Source: CAZQVN01 sp964596775
GTDB lineage: Bacteria; Eisenbacteria; RBG-16-71-46; JABDJR01; JAWXBZ01
Direction of reading: 5' to 3'
Assembly (NCBI GenBank): GCA_964596775.1
Contig: CAZQVN010000020.1
Span: 1 to 64,000, forward strand
DNA: 64,000 bases
Shown: positions 16,337 to 23,638 of the stretch, piece after piece
Numbering within the stretch: the first letter of the stretch is position 1
Layout: the number at the start of each line of letters is the position of its first letter
Notes under the pieces: model-generated
Seen by the model: only the letters and a program-made list of their open reading frames with translations
What the model was told of the DNA's origin: nothing
The model's database searches: none
Program-made: the position numbers and the translations under genes

Positions 16337-17989
16337 ATGAGATCCGGAATAGTCGGCGTATGCGCGATGGCTTTGCTTTGTACCTCGATCGGCGCTGAAA
16401 GAGCGTTCTCCGCCGCCGACGCGGCGGAGAATGCACAGGTCAAGATCGAGATCCTCTACACGAGCGACATCCACGGGCACATCGACCCGCAACCGGCCAC
16501 GTTCCTGAACCCGCAGTTTCCGCCGCCGCTGGGCGGCGGGGCCTCGATGGCCACCTACATCAACAAGGTGCGCGCCGAGGCCGAGGCGAAGGGGCACGGC
16601 TTCATCCTTGTCGACTCGGGCGATATCTTCCAGGGTACCCCGGTCGGCATGCACTTCGAGGGAGCCGCGGTCATCGACTGGATGAGCGACATGGGCTACA
16701 CCGCCGCGGCGCTCGGCAATCACGATTTCGACCTCGGCTGGGACAAGACGAAGAAGCTCGTCGACCTGGCCCGGTTCCCGATCCTCTGCGCGAACCTCTA
16801 CGACTCGGAAACCAACCAGCCGGTGGACTGGGTCAAGGACGTGGTGATGGTGGAGACGGCCGGCATCACGGTCGGCATCATCGGCATGGTCACCGAGGAA
16901 ACGGCCCGGATCAGCTTCGCCAAGAACATCGAGGGGCTGAACTTCCGGCCGGTCAACGAAATCCTGCCGTTCAAGATCGATGAAGTCCGGGCGCAGGGCG
17001 CCGAACTCGTGCTGTTTCCGGTGCACGCCGGCCTTCCGTACAAGCCGAACCTCCAGAGCTACTACCGCGACATGATCGAAAAGGAAAAGGCCGGGGAGAG
17101 GCCGGAGGAGTACGAGGCGATGGAACTCGCCCACTACATTCCGGGCATCGACATCATCTTCGCCGGTCACTCGCACCAGGGGTACGACGTGCCCTGGGAG
17201 GATCCGGTCACCCATACGCTCGTCGTGGAGCCGTACGCGAACGGTTCATCCATCGGCCACATCACGGTGACGTACGACAGGAAGGCAAAGATGATGATCG
17301 ACTACGAGGTGCACCATGACCGGGGTGCCCTCGTCACCGTGTACGAGGACGAGTTCTGGCCGGACCAGGGCACCGCGGAAACGATCGCCGCCAAGGTCCA
17401 GGAGGCGGAGGCGGGGCTCGACGAGGTCATTGGCGAATCGCGCTCCAATCTCGTCCGCGGCGACGCGGAAAAGGGGAACCTCGGCGGCCTGGTGGCCGAC
17501 GCGATCCGGGAGTTCACCGGCGCCGACGTGGCCGTGCAGAACACCGGCGGAGTCCGCGCGGACATCCCGCCCGGCCAGGTGACGAAGCGGGACTGCTTGA
17601 CGGTGCTGCCGTTCGGCAACACGCTGGTCAAGGCCACCGTCACCGGAGAGTTCCTGAAGCGCCTGTTCGAACAGAAGGTGGGGAGCTACGGCCCGTCGCT
17701 GTTCGTGTCCGGCGTGACGCTCGGCTACGACGTGACCCGCCCGGAAGGGGACCGCATCGTCTCGTTCAAGGTCGGCGACGCCGATCTCGATCCGGCCGGC
17801 ACCTATACGCTGGCGATGACGAACTTTCTCTCGGAAGGCAACAGCGGCATGACGCTGATGCGCGAGCTGAATTCCGACGACTTCACGTTCCTCGGCTACA
17901 CCGACCGCGAGGCGCTGGAGAAGTACTTCATGGAACACACGCCGGTGACGGCGAAGAGCACGAGCCGGTGGACGAGAATCTCGTCGTGA
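16337..17989 (+). CDS. exported 5'-nucleotidase / 2',3'-cyclic phosphodiesterase family protein
   Basis: This is a 550-residue UshA-like enzyme that dephosphorylates extracytoplasmic nucleotides. A signal peptide (SGIVGVCAMALLCTSIGAERAFSA) is followed by the N-terminal metallophosphoesterase domain. Its motifs are YTSDIHGHI, DSGDIFQGTP, LGNHDFDLGW, PVHAGL and GHSHQG, which supply the di-metal ligands. The C-terminal 5'-nucleotidase domain contains QNTGGVRADIPPG and LPFGNTLV, involved in substrate recognition. Domain order and length are normal. AAGGAGT precedes the ATG. It ends the envelope-gene run and is followed by a strong terminator. Nucleosides released outside could feed the salvage enzymes encoded at 1699-5130, though the two loci are separate. 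Confidence 0.9.
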   Translation: MRSGIVGVCAMALLCTSIGAERAFSAADAAENAQVKIEILYTSDIHGHIDPQPATFLNPQFPPPLGGGASMATYINKVRAEAEAKGHGFILVDSGDIFQGTPVGMHFEGAAVIDWMSDMGYTAAALGNHDFDLGWDKTKKLVDLARFPILCANLYDSETNQPVDWVKDVVMVETAGITVGIIGMVTEETARISFAKNIEGLNFRPVNEILPFKIDEVRAQGAELVLFPVHAGLPYKPNLQSYYRDMIEKEKAGERPEEYEAMELAHYIPGIDIIFAGHSHQGYDVPWEDPVTHTLVVEPYANGSSIGHITVTYDRKAKMMIDYEVHHDRGALVTVYEDEFWPDQGTAETIAAKVQEAEAGLDEVIGESRSNLVRGDAEKGNLGGLVADAIREFTGADVAVQNTGGVRADIPPGQVTKRDCLTVLPFGNTLVKATVTGEFLKRLFEQKVGSYGPSLFVSGVTLGYDVTRPEGDRIVSFKVGDADLDPAGTYTLAMTNFLSEGNSGMTLMRELNSDDFTFLGYTDREALEKYFMEHTPVTAKSTSRWTRISS

Positions 17990-18028
17990 GATGCAGATTC
18001 CGGCGCGAGCCGGAAGCTCTTTGGTTCA

Positions 18029-18060
18029 ACAGCCCCGGCTTCGGCCGGGGCTGTTTTGTT
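18029..18060 (+). terminator. Rho-independent terminator after the 5'-nucleotidase gene
   Basis: An 11-bp perfect stem (ACAGCCCCGGC / GCCGGGGCTGT) with a stable TTCG loop is followed by TTTTGTTG, 40 bases after the stop codon. This is a canonical intrinsic terminator. Confidence 0.92.
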
Positions 18061-18118
18061 GTGCGCCGGAGTTGGGGTGGAGCGCCGACGGTTCGTGGTC
18101 GGACCGCGCCCCGACACA

Positions 18119-19351
18119 TCAATCGAACAACCGCCGCGGCGACAGCACCACGTTCGCCATCAGCAACCCGGCCACCAGCGCCGCCACCATCAGGATCATC
18201 CGGAACGCGGTTTCCATCCCCTGCACCACGTCGCTGTTGAGCAGCGACACGAGGCTCCGGAACCCGATGCTCCCGGGCACGAGCAGCAGGATCGCCGGCA
18301 CGAGCGTGATCGACGCCGGGCGGTTCAGGAACCGCGCATAGGCATTCGCGGCCACGCCCGCGGTGAGCGCCCCCGCGAAGACGCCAAGCTCCGGGCCGAG
18401 GACCCTCGCTCCGATCCGGCCGCCGACGAACGTGAGGATGCCGACGATCACGATCCAGGGGAGGTCGCGCGGGCGGGCCTTCAGGAGCACCGTGAAGCTC
18501 AACGGCGCCACGAGCAGCGCCGCCCACTCCGTCCAGAGCGGGAGCGGAACCGGCGCCGCCGCGTCCGGCAGCGGCAGGATCATCGCGGCCACCGTGTTCC
18601 CCATGGCCACACCGAGGCCGATGGACAGGAAAACCACGAACGCCCCGGAAAGGCGCGCCGTTCCCGAGACGAGATGCCGCGCCGACAGTTCGCGCAGCGC
18701 CGTAGTCATGGTGAACCCCGGCAGCAGCACGATGAGGCCGGCCAGCGTGGCCGTCATGACGGAGTAGGGCCCGGTGAGCGCCGCCATGAGGGCGGCGATG
18801 AGCGACGCGAGAAACGCCGCCAGCGGCTCGAACAGCCGGCCGATCCGGCGGGATTTCGTGGCCCGCCAGGCGAGGACGCCGATCATCGTGCCGAGGCCGA
18901 ACGCCACCAGGACCTCCGCGAGTCCGCCGCCGAGAAACCGGGCGGCGGCGCCCGAGGCGCCCGCGAAGCCGAGCACCCGGACGATGCCCCCGAACCGGGC
19001 CGGCGCGCCCAGCACGTCGTCGATCCGGCGCGACCCCTCGGCGGTCGTCAGCGACCCGCGCAGGACATCACCGGCGATCTCGTCCATCCGCCCCAGCTTT
19101 TCGAGATGCACCTCGCCCGGCTCCACGCGGATCAGGTGGGTGCGCTGCACGTCCTGGGGGCCGAACGCGGCGAAGATCGACGTCGGCGTGGAAAAGAACT
19201 GGGCCTCGGTGCCGAGGCTCCGCGCCACGCGCGACAGGACGGCTTCCAGCCGGTGCGCCGGATAGCCGTAGGCATGCAGGGCCCGCCCCAGGCGGAGGAT
19301 GAACGCCTCGGACGCGGACGCTTCGGCTCTGGGGACGGATGGCGCGGTCAT
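18119..19351 (-). CDS. ThrE-family threonine/serine exporter
   Basis: This is a 410-residue inner-membrane protein. It has the two-part architecture of ThrE exporters. An N-terminal DUF1212-type domain carries FILRLGRALHAYGYPAHRLEAVL and SLGTEAQFFSTPTSIFAAFG, followed by about five transmembrane helices. A ThrE_2-like second half has further hydrophobic segments (ILTFVGGRIGARVLG, LVPAILLLVPGSIGFRSLVSLL). These proteins export Thr/Ser or related small amino acids using the membrane potential. The ATG at 19351 is the start closest to the conserved domain; longer frames would overlap argJ. It is transcribed alone, divergently from argJ, sharing a 109-bp region with a TATACT-like box. Confidence 0.85.
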   Translation of the reverse strand: MTAPSVPRAEASASEAFILRLGRALHAYGYPAHRLEAVLSRVARSLGTEAQFFSTPTSIFAAFGPQDVQRTHLIRVEPGEVHLEKLGRMDEIAGDVLRGSLTTAEGSRRIDDVLGAPARFGGIVRVLGFAGASGAAARFLGGGLAEVLVAFGLGTMIGVLAWRATKSRRIGRLFEPLAAFLASLIAALMAALTGPYSVMTATLAGLIVLLPGFTMTTALRELSARHLVSGTARLSGAFVVFLSIGLGVAMGNTVAAMILPLPDAAAPVPLPLWTEWAALLVAPLSFTVLLKARPRDLPWIVIVGILTFVGGRIGARVLGPELGVFAGALTAGVAANAYARFLNRPASITLVPAILLLVPGSIGFRSLVSLLNSDVVQGMETAFRMILMVAALVAGLLMANVVLSPRRLFD

Positions 19352-19460
19352 GGATCCGGGACTATACTCCGGCGCGCGGGACGGACCAACTGTGCGGAGC
19401 ATTGAACCCAGGAGTGAAGAACGTGGAAGCGCCGGTGAGATCTCGGGAGGGAAGAGGAGC

Positions 19461-20651
19461 ATGAAATCAGGAGTGACGGCGCCGCACGGCTTCACCGCCG
19501 CGGCCACCGCGGCCGGACTGTACCCGGACCGGCTGGACATGGCGCTGATCGTGGCCGACGCGGTGTCCAGCGCCGCTGCGGTGTTCACAACGAACCGGGT
19601 GGCCGCCGCGCCGGTGGTCGTCTCGCGCCGGCACGCGGAGAACGGCCGCGCCCGGGCCATCCTCGTGAACGCCGGGTGCGCGAACGCCGTGACCGGCACT
19701 CACGGCATCGACGATGCCGTGAGCTGTTGTGAGCGTCTCTCGAAATCCCTGGCCTGCCCGATCGACGAAATCCTCGTCGCCTCCACCGGCGTCATCGGCG
19801 TCCGTCTCCCCATGGACAAGGTGACGCAGGGCATCACCGACCTCGTCCCCGCCCTCGACGCGCAGGGCGGCCCCGACGCCGCGCGCGCCATCCTGACGAC
19901 CGACACGAGGCCGAAGGAGGACGTGGTCCACTTCGGCGTCGGCGGGGAGGAGCGAACGATCGGCGGCATGGCCAAGGGCTCCGGAATGATCGCCCCGAAC
20001 ATGGCCACGATGCTGGCGTTCCTGACCACCGACGTGACGCTCGATCCCGCGTTCCTCAATCGCCTGCTCCGCTCCGCCGTGGCGAGCACGTTCAACCGGA
20101 TCACGGTCGACGGCGACACGTCCACGAACGATATGGTGGCGATCCTGGCCGGAGGTCGCGCCGACGCGCCGCGGATCGAGGAGGGAACGGAGGAGGCCGA
20201 CGCGTTCGCGCACGCGCTGACCTGGATCTGCGCGTCGCTCGCGGAAAAGATCGTGCGCGACGGCGAGGGGGTCACGCGGATCGCGGAGATCGTGGTGACC
20301 GGTGCCGCCGACGTGGCGGGTGCCGCTCGGATCGCCCGGACGATCGCGGAATCGCCGCTGGTCAAGACGGCGCTGCACGGCGGCGACCCGAACTGGGGGC
20401 GGATCCTCGCCGCCGCCGGTCGGGCCGGCGTGGCGTTCGACCCCGGTGTCGTCCGGATCGCGCTGGGGGAGGTGGTGGTGATGGAGCAGGGGGCGCCGCT
20501 CGACTACGACGAGGCGGCCGCCGCGGCGGCGATGCAGGCGGACCCCGTCCGGATCCGCGTGGACCTGAACGGCGGATCAGGCGCGGCCGGCTTCCTGACC
20601 TCGGATTTTTCGAAACGGTACGTGGAGATCAACGCGCATTACAGGAGTTAG
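19461..20651 (+). CDS. argJ: bifunctional glutamate N-acetyltransferase/ornithine acetyltransferase
   Basis: This is a 396-residue ArgJ. It transfers the acetyl group from N-acetylornithine to glutamate and, in bifunctional forms, can also use acetyl-CoA, for the cyclic arginine pathway. The autocleavage segment GMAKGSGMIAPNMATMLAFLTTD (about residues 171-193) contains the catalytic Thr of ATML, where the precursor splits into two chains. FTTNRVAAAPV near the N-terminus and HGGDPNWGRILAAAGRAG near residue 310 are further family blocks. GGGAGGGAAGAGGAGC precedes the ATG at 19461. No other arg genes are adjacent. Confidence 0.93.
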   Translation: MKSGVTAPHGFTAAATAAGLYPDRLDMALIVADAVSSAAAVFTTNRVAAAPVVVSRRHAENGRARAILVNAGCANAVTGTHGIDDAVSCCERLSKSLACPIDEILVASTGVIGVRLPMDKVTQGITDLVPALDAQGGPDAARAILTTDTRPKEDVVHFGVGGEERTIGGMAKGSGMIAPNMATMLAFLTTDVTLDPAFLNRLLRSAVASTFNRITVDGDTSTNDMVAILAGGRADAPRIEEGTEEADAFAHALTWICASLAEKIVRDGEGVTRIAEIVVTGAADVAGAARIARTIAESPLVKTALHGGDPNWGRILAAAGRAGVAFDPGVVRIALGEVVVMEQGAPLDYDEAAAAAAMQADPVRIRVDLNGGSGAAGFLTSDFSKRYVEINAHYRS

Positions 20652-20654
20652 GCA

Positions 20655-20746
20655 CTCAGCCGGACGAAGTCCGGGTGAGCGGGCGGGGGAGTGGTCCCCT
20701 GTGCAGGCACCGCGTTAAGCACTCACCCGGACGAAGACCGGGTGAG
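20655..20746. repeat. two tandem hairpin-forming repeats, period 67 bp
   Basis: The units CTCAGCCGGACGAAGTCCGG and CTCACCCGGACGAAGACCGG are each completed by GTGAGCG. They fold into hairpins (9-11-bp stems around GAA or ACGAAGA) and start 67 bp apart, each followed by a G-rich stretch. They look like a REP-like palindromic repeat family just downstream of argJ. They could also act as an argJ terminator, but there is no U-tract. Confidence 0.65.
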
Positions 20747-20782
20747 CGTGCGGGGGGTGGGCCACCGTTCGTGTCCCGGCGC

Positions 20783-20801
20783 CAACTCGCCCCGGGGCGA
20801 G
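20783..20801. repeat. palindromic repeat copy A (upstream of the HNH gene)
   Basis: CAACTCGCCCCGGGGCGAG contains a perfect 16-bp palindrome. The same 19 bases recur at 22419-22437, inside the 3' end of the HNH reading frame, followed in both places by a similar G-rich stretch. The two copies bracket the HNH gene. Confidence 0.8.
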
Positions 20802-21096
20802 CCGGCGGGAGCGTGCCCTCCCCTGGATCAGGATCTCCGACGAGGTTGCAGCCGCCGGGACGGCTGCGCCTCTTATAACTCAAAAAAACGCGCACGTATT
20901 GAAAAAAAGTCTTGACACACTTCTCGGGCTCACGCCGTGACGCGCTCCACTCCCTGAGCCCGGGCGCCCGGAGAGCCCTTCTCGCGCCACGTGGCGCCCT
21001 GCAGTGGAGTCCCGGCCCGAAACGCCCGGATGGCCCCGAGATCTCCGCCCGGAAACCGTGTCCATACGTGTCACGGACAGGGTGTATAAATGAAGC

Positions 21097-22467
21097 ATGC
21101 ATAAGATCATCTGCACTTCACCGACCCGGCTCTCGAACGAGGCATTGCTTGCCCGCGTGAAACGTCTCGCACGCGGCGAGCGGGAGGCGACGGCGGAACT
21201 CGTCGCCCACCTGGCGGAGCTGGACGAGAGGCGTCTCCATCTCAGGGAAGGCTGTTCGTCGCTGTTCACGTACTGCGTCCGCGTGCTTCATCTCGCCGAA
21301 CATGCGGCGTTCAACCGGATCGAGGCGGCGCGTGCGTCGCGCCGGTTTCCGGTTCTCCTCGAACATCTGGCCGACGGTTCGCTGCACCTGGCGGCGATCC
21401 GGCTCCTGGCCCCGCATTTGACGGACACGAACCACGAGGCGCTGCTGGCCGAGGCCCGACACCGGTCGAAGCGGGACGTGGAAGCAATCGTGGCCCGCAT
21501 CCGGCCGCTCCCGCCGGTGCCGTCGACCGTGAGAAAACTGCCGGAGAAGCCGGCGGGACTGGACGTGAGGGTGGAATCCGGTCCGGGGGAGACTGGCGCT
21601 CGCCGATTTCCGGACGGTGCGGGCTCGGAGGCGGGCTGTCCGCCGGACGGCGCGACGCACCCGAACGAAACGGGCGTGCCCGTCCAGGCCGCCGCGGTGA
21701 CCGCGCCACGGCCCCCGGCGGAGAGGACCGTCGTCGCTCCTCTGGCTCCGCGACGCTACCGGATCCAGTTCACCGCCGATGAAGCGATGCATGCGCACCT
21801 CATGGAGGCGCGCGACCTGCTCCGGCACCGCATTCCGGACGGGGATCCGGCCGGCGTGTTCGCGATGGCTCTGGAGGTCCTGCTGGTGAAGCTTCGAAAT
21901 TCGAAGAGGGCGGAGGTGGCCCGACCCCGGACAAGCCGTCGAAAGGGGAGCACAGCGCCTGGAATGGACTCCGCAGGACCCCGGATCGAGGCGGGCCGGA
22001 CAGGCCGGCCGAAGCTTGATGGGGGCACGAGAGCGCGCCGTCGGCGATCGCGGCACATTTCCGCGGCGGTGCGCCGGACCGTGTGGATCCGGGATGGCGG
22101 CCGCTGCACGTTTGCCGGGCGGGAGGGGCGCTGCGGCGAGCGGGGATTTCTGGAGTTCCATCACCGGAAGGCGTTTGCCCTTGGTGGTGACGCCACGGTG
22201 GACAATATCGCTCTGCGCTGCCGGGCGCATAATTTGCATGAAGCGGAAGCCCTTTTCGGCACGTGGGGGCCGCCGCTTGTTCGTGAGAGGGGCGGGGACT
22301 ACTCTGTTGCGGGTCCACCGTGGCCGATGGGTGCACACGGCACGGTGCCTTGCTTCAGCTTCCGGCGGTCGGAACGATTCGCGGAGGAGCAACCGCAGGA
22401 CGCTTGTGATTCCTTTCACAACTCGCCCCGGGGCGAGTCGGGGAGACCGGAATGGACGCATTCATGA
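21097..22467 (+). CDS. HNH endonuclease domain protein
   Basis: This is a 456-residue protein. The N-terminal half is helical and Arg/Leu-rich (LSNEALLARVKRLARGEREATAELVAHL...FNRIEAARASRRFPVL), typical of multi-copy HNH proteins in high-GC bacteria. A low-complexity middle follows. The HNH core lies at about residues 345-390: GGRCTFAGREGRCGERGFLEFHHRKAFALGG, then DNIALRCRAHNLHEAEALFG, with the HH pair, Asn and His of a beta-beta-alpha-metal nuclease site. Homologues normally end soon after EALFG. Here the frame runs on for about 60 residues through a palindromic repeat and overlaps the next gene by 16 bp, so the natural stop may have been lost. The role is unknown; it may be a homing-like or selfish nuclease. 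Confidence 0.75.
   Translation: MHKIICTSPTRLSNEALLARVKRLARGEREATAELVAHLAELDERRLHLREGCSSLFTYCVRVLHLAEHAAFNRIEAARASRRFPVLLEHLADGSLHLAAIRLLAPHLTDTNHEALLAEARHRSKRDVEAIVARIRPLPPVPSTVRKLPEKPAGLDVRVESGPGETGARRFPDGAGSEAGCPPDGATHPNETGVPVQAAAVTAPRPPAERTVVAPLAPRRYRIQFTADEAMHAHLMEARDLLRHRIPDGDPAGVFAMALEVLLVKLRNSKRAEVARPRTSRRKGSTAPGMDSAGPRIEAGRTGRPKLDGGTRARRRRSRHISAAVRRTVWIRDGGRCTFAGREGRCGERGFLEFHHRKAFALGGDATVDNIALRCRAHNLHEAEALFGTWGPPLVRERGGDYSVAGPPWPMGAHGTVPCFSFRRSERFAEEQPQDACDSFHNSPRGESGRPEWTHS
22419..22437. repeat. palindromic repeat copy B (3' end of the HNH frame)
   Basis: This is identical over 19 bases to the copy at 20783-20801, with the same perfect palindrome CTCGCCCCGGGGCGAG. It is translated as part of the HNH frame's odd C-terminal extension (NSPRGESG), which supports the idea that this tail is not native protein. 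Confidence 0.8.
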
Positions 22468-23270
22468 AGCGAAGTCTGTTGACGCTGGTGACCATGATCC
22501 TGATGTCCGGCTGCGGCGATGATCCCGCGAAACCGGACCCGAGCGCCTATCTCGACGCCTCCTCGCCGGAGAACGTTCTCGAAAACCTCCAGACCGCCTA
22601 CAAGCTCAGGGAAAGCATGCCGTACGCCGATCTCCTCGCCGACGACTTCCGGTTCTATTTCGACGAGGGCACCCGGCAGCAGAACGGCTCGCTGCCCGAA
22701 TACTGGGAGAGGAGCGAAGATGCCGCGCAGACCGGGGCGCTGTTCGCGTCGGACCAGGTCACGGATATCCGGGTGGACTTGAGGCACGGCGCCGCGGAAC
22801 CGGTGACGGTTGCCGGCCGGGAATCGTGGCTCCGGATCCGGGTGACCGATACGTTTCTCGAAGTGGATCTCAAGCCTCAGCCCGGTGAACTGGAAGGGCT
22901 GACGCTGCGCGTGGACGGCCAGCAGAACGACTTCTACTTCCGAAAGGGGAAGAGCGCGGCGGACACGCTGAGCGGTTCGGCCACGGCGCAGTTCTACCAT
23001 CTAGTGGAGTGGCGGGATTTCGGCGTGGGGCGGTCCGCTGCACCGGATGTTCTCATTGAAAGTACAACCTGGGGCCGTATCAAGGCGCTCTACCGCAAGG
23101 GGGAGCCGCTGGCGGAAAACACGACCTGGAGCACCATCAAGGGAGTCTATTCCCGATCCCCGGCAACAGAGCCGGGGACGTGGGGCCGTATCAAGGCGCT
23201 GATCGCCAGGGGAGACATCCCGGCGGTGCAGCGGGTAACGTGGGGCGGCATCAAGGCGCAGGTCTTATGA
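22452..23270 (+). CDS. lipoprotein with NTF2-like domain and four W-G-x-I-K tail repeats
   Basis: This is a 272-residue lipoprotein. The signal sequence MKRSLLTLVTMILMSGC carries a lipobox (LMSGC); the start is ATG 22452 or, equally well, ATG 22464. SPENVLENLQTAYKLRESMPYADLLADDFRFYF looks like the helical opening of an NTF2/SnoaL-like fold, and the protein continues as a cone-shaped beta domain to about residue 195. The last 73 residues are four degenerate 18-20-residue repeats with Trp at 207, 226, 244 and 264: TTWGRIKALYR, TTWSTIKGVYSR, GTWGRIKALIAR and VTWGGIKAQVL. The same motif forms the extreme C-terminus of the LTD-like protein at 735-1427. The function is unknown; the tail may be a localisation or binding signal. 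Confidence 0.72.
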   Translation: MDAFMKRSLLTLVTMILMSGCGDDPAKPDPSAYLDASSPENVLENLQTAYKLRESMPYADLLADDFRFYFDEGTRQQNGSLPEYWERSEDAAQTGALFASDQVTDIRVDLRHGAAEPVTVAGRESWLRIRVTDTFLEVDLKPQPGELEGLTLRVDGQQNDFYFRKGKSAADTLSGSATAQFYHLVEWRDFGVGRSAAPDVLIESTTWGRIKALYRKGEPLAENTTWSTIKGVYSRSPATEPGTWGRIKALIARGDIPAVQRVTWGGIKAQVL

Positions 23271-23292
23271 AGTTCCCCAACACCGCACCTCA

Positions 23293-23347
23293 AACCCCTT
23301 GACACATGGTCTAACCTCTTGCAGAATGCCGGCCTGCAAAATTTCAG
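23293..23347 (+). repeat. 55-bp direct repeat, left of the scaffold gap
   Basis: These 55 bases are identical to 23448-23502 on the other side of the N run. They include TTGACA and the sequence up to the tRNA-Val leader. Exact identity over exactly 55 bases ending at the gap is what two contig ends from a k=55 de Bruijn assembly would look like. Confidence 0.95.
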
Positions 23348-23447
23348 NNNNNNNNNNNNNNNNNNNNNNNNNNNNNNNNNNNNNNNNNNNNNNNNNNNNN
23401 NNNNNNNNNNNNNNNNNNNNNNNNNNNNNNNNNNNNNNNNNNNNNNN
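23348..23447. other. scaffold gap of 100 Ns
   Basis: There are exactly 100 N, a conventional unknown-size gap. Because the flanks are the same 55-mer, the true gap may be nothing (contigs simply overlap) or it may hold further copies of a repeated unit such as an additional tRNA with the same promoter. Confidence 0.98.
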
Positions 23448-23502
23448 AACCCCTTGACACATGGTCTAACCTCTTGCAGAATGCCGGCCTGCAAAATTTC
23501 AG
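23448..23502 (+). repeat. 55-bp direct repeat, right of the scaffold gap
   Basis: This is the second copy of the 55 bases at 23293-23347. It contains the promoter of tRNA-Val and ends 2 bases before the tRNA. Confidence 0.95.
23454..23482 (+). promoter_or_regulatory. sigma-70-type promoter of tRNA-Val
   Basis: A perfect TTGACA and CAGAAT (4 of 6) are separated by 17 nt. The -10 lies 22 nt upstream of the tRNA 5' end, a typical tRNA gene layout. An identical TTGACA is present in the left repeat copy. Confidence 0.7.
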
Positions 23503-23504
23503 GG

Positions 23505-23581
23505 GGGCGATTAGCTCAGTTGGTTAGAGTACTTGCTTGACATGCAAGGGGTCACTGGTTCGAATCCAGTATCGCCCACCA
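23505..23581 (+). tRNA. tRNA-Val (GAC anticodon)
   Basis: This is a 77-nt cloverleaf: acceptor stem GGGCGAT / ATCGCCC, D-arm TAGCTCAGTTGGTTAGAGTA, anticodon stem-loop CTTGC-TTGACAT-GCAAG with GAC, T-arm CTGGTTCGAATCCAG, discriminator A and an encoded CCA. It lies directly upstream of thrS with its own promoter and a hairpin behind it. Confidence 0.96.
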
Positions 23582-23598
23582 TCCTTGAAACGAAAGCG

Positions 23599-23623
23599 GC
23601 AGGCCGATGGCCTGCTTTGCTTT
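23599..23623 (+). terminator. terminator after tRNA-Val / thrS leader hairpin
   Basis: A 7-bp perfect stem (GCAGGCC / GGCCTGC) with a GAT loop is followed by TTTGCTTT, 18 nt past the tRNA. It is short but well placed to end the tRNA transcript or to attenuate read-through into thrS. Confidence 0.6.
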
Positions 23624-23638
23624 ATGGGGTTCCGATTC

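Larger units (their letters stand above)
20652..21096. other. 445-bp intergenic region with hairpin repeats
   Basis: No protein-coding gene is supported. It contains two tandem hairpin repeats (20655-20746), a perfect 16-bp palindrome (20786-20801), and a 7-bp-stem hairpin (20849-20868) followed by an A-rich tract with TTGACA at 20912. A TATAAA box lies at 21085, just upstream of the HNH gene, without a good -35 at the right distance. Confidence 0.6.

Noticed and set aside
20912..20935. TTGACA at 20912 as an HNH gene promoter
   Set aside because: No acceptable -10 lies 16-19 nt downstream, and the TATAAA box at 21085 is too far away to pair with it.
23293..23502. The 55-bp direct repeat as a CRISPR, attachment site or transposon end
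   Set aside because: There are only two copies separated solely by Ns, the length equals a common assembly k-mer, and no integrase or transposase is nearby.
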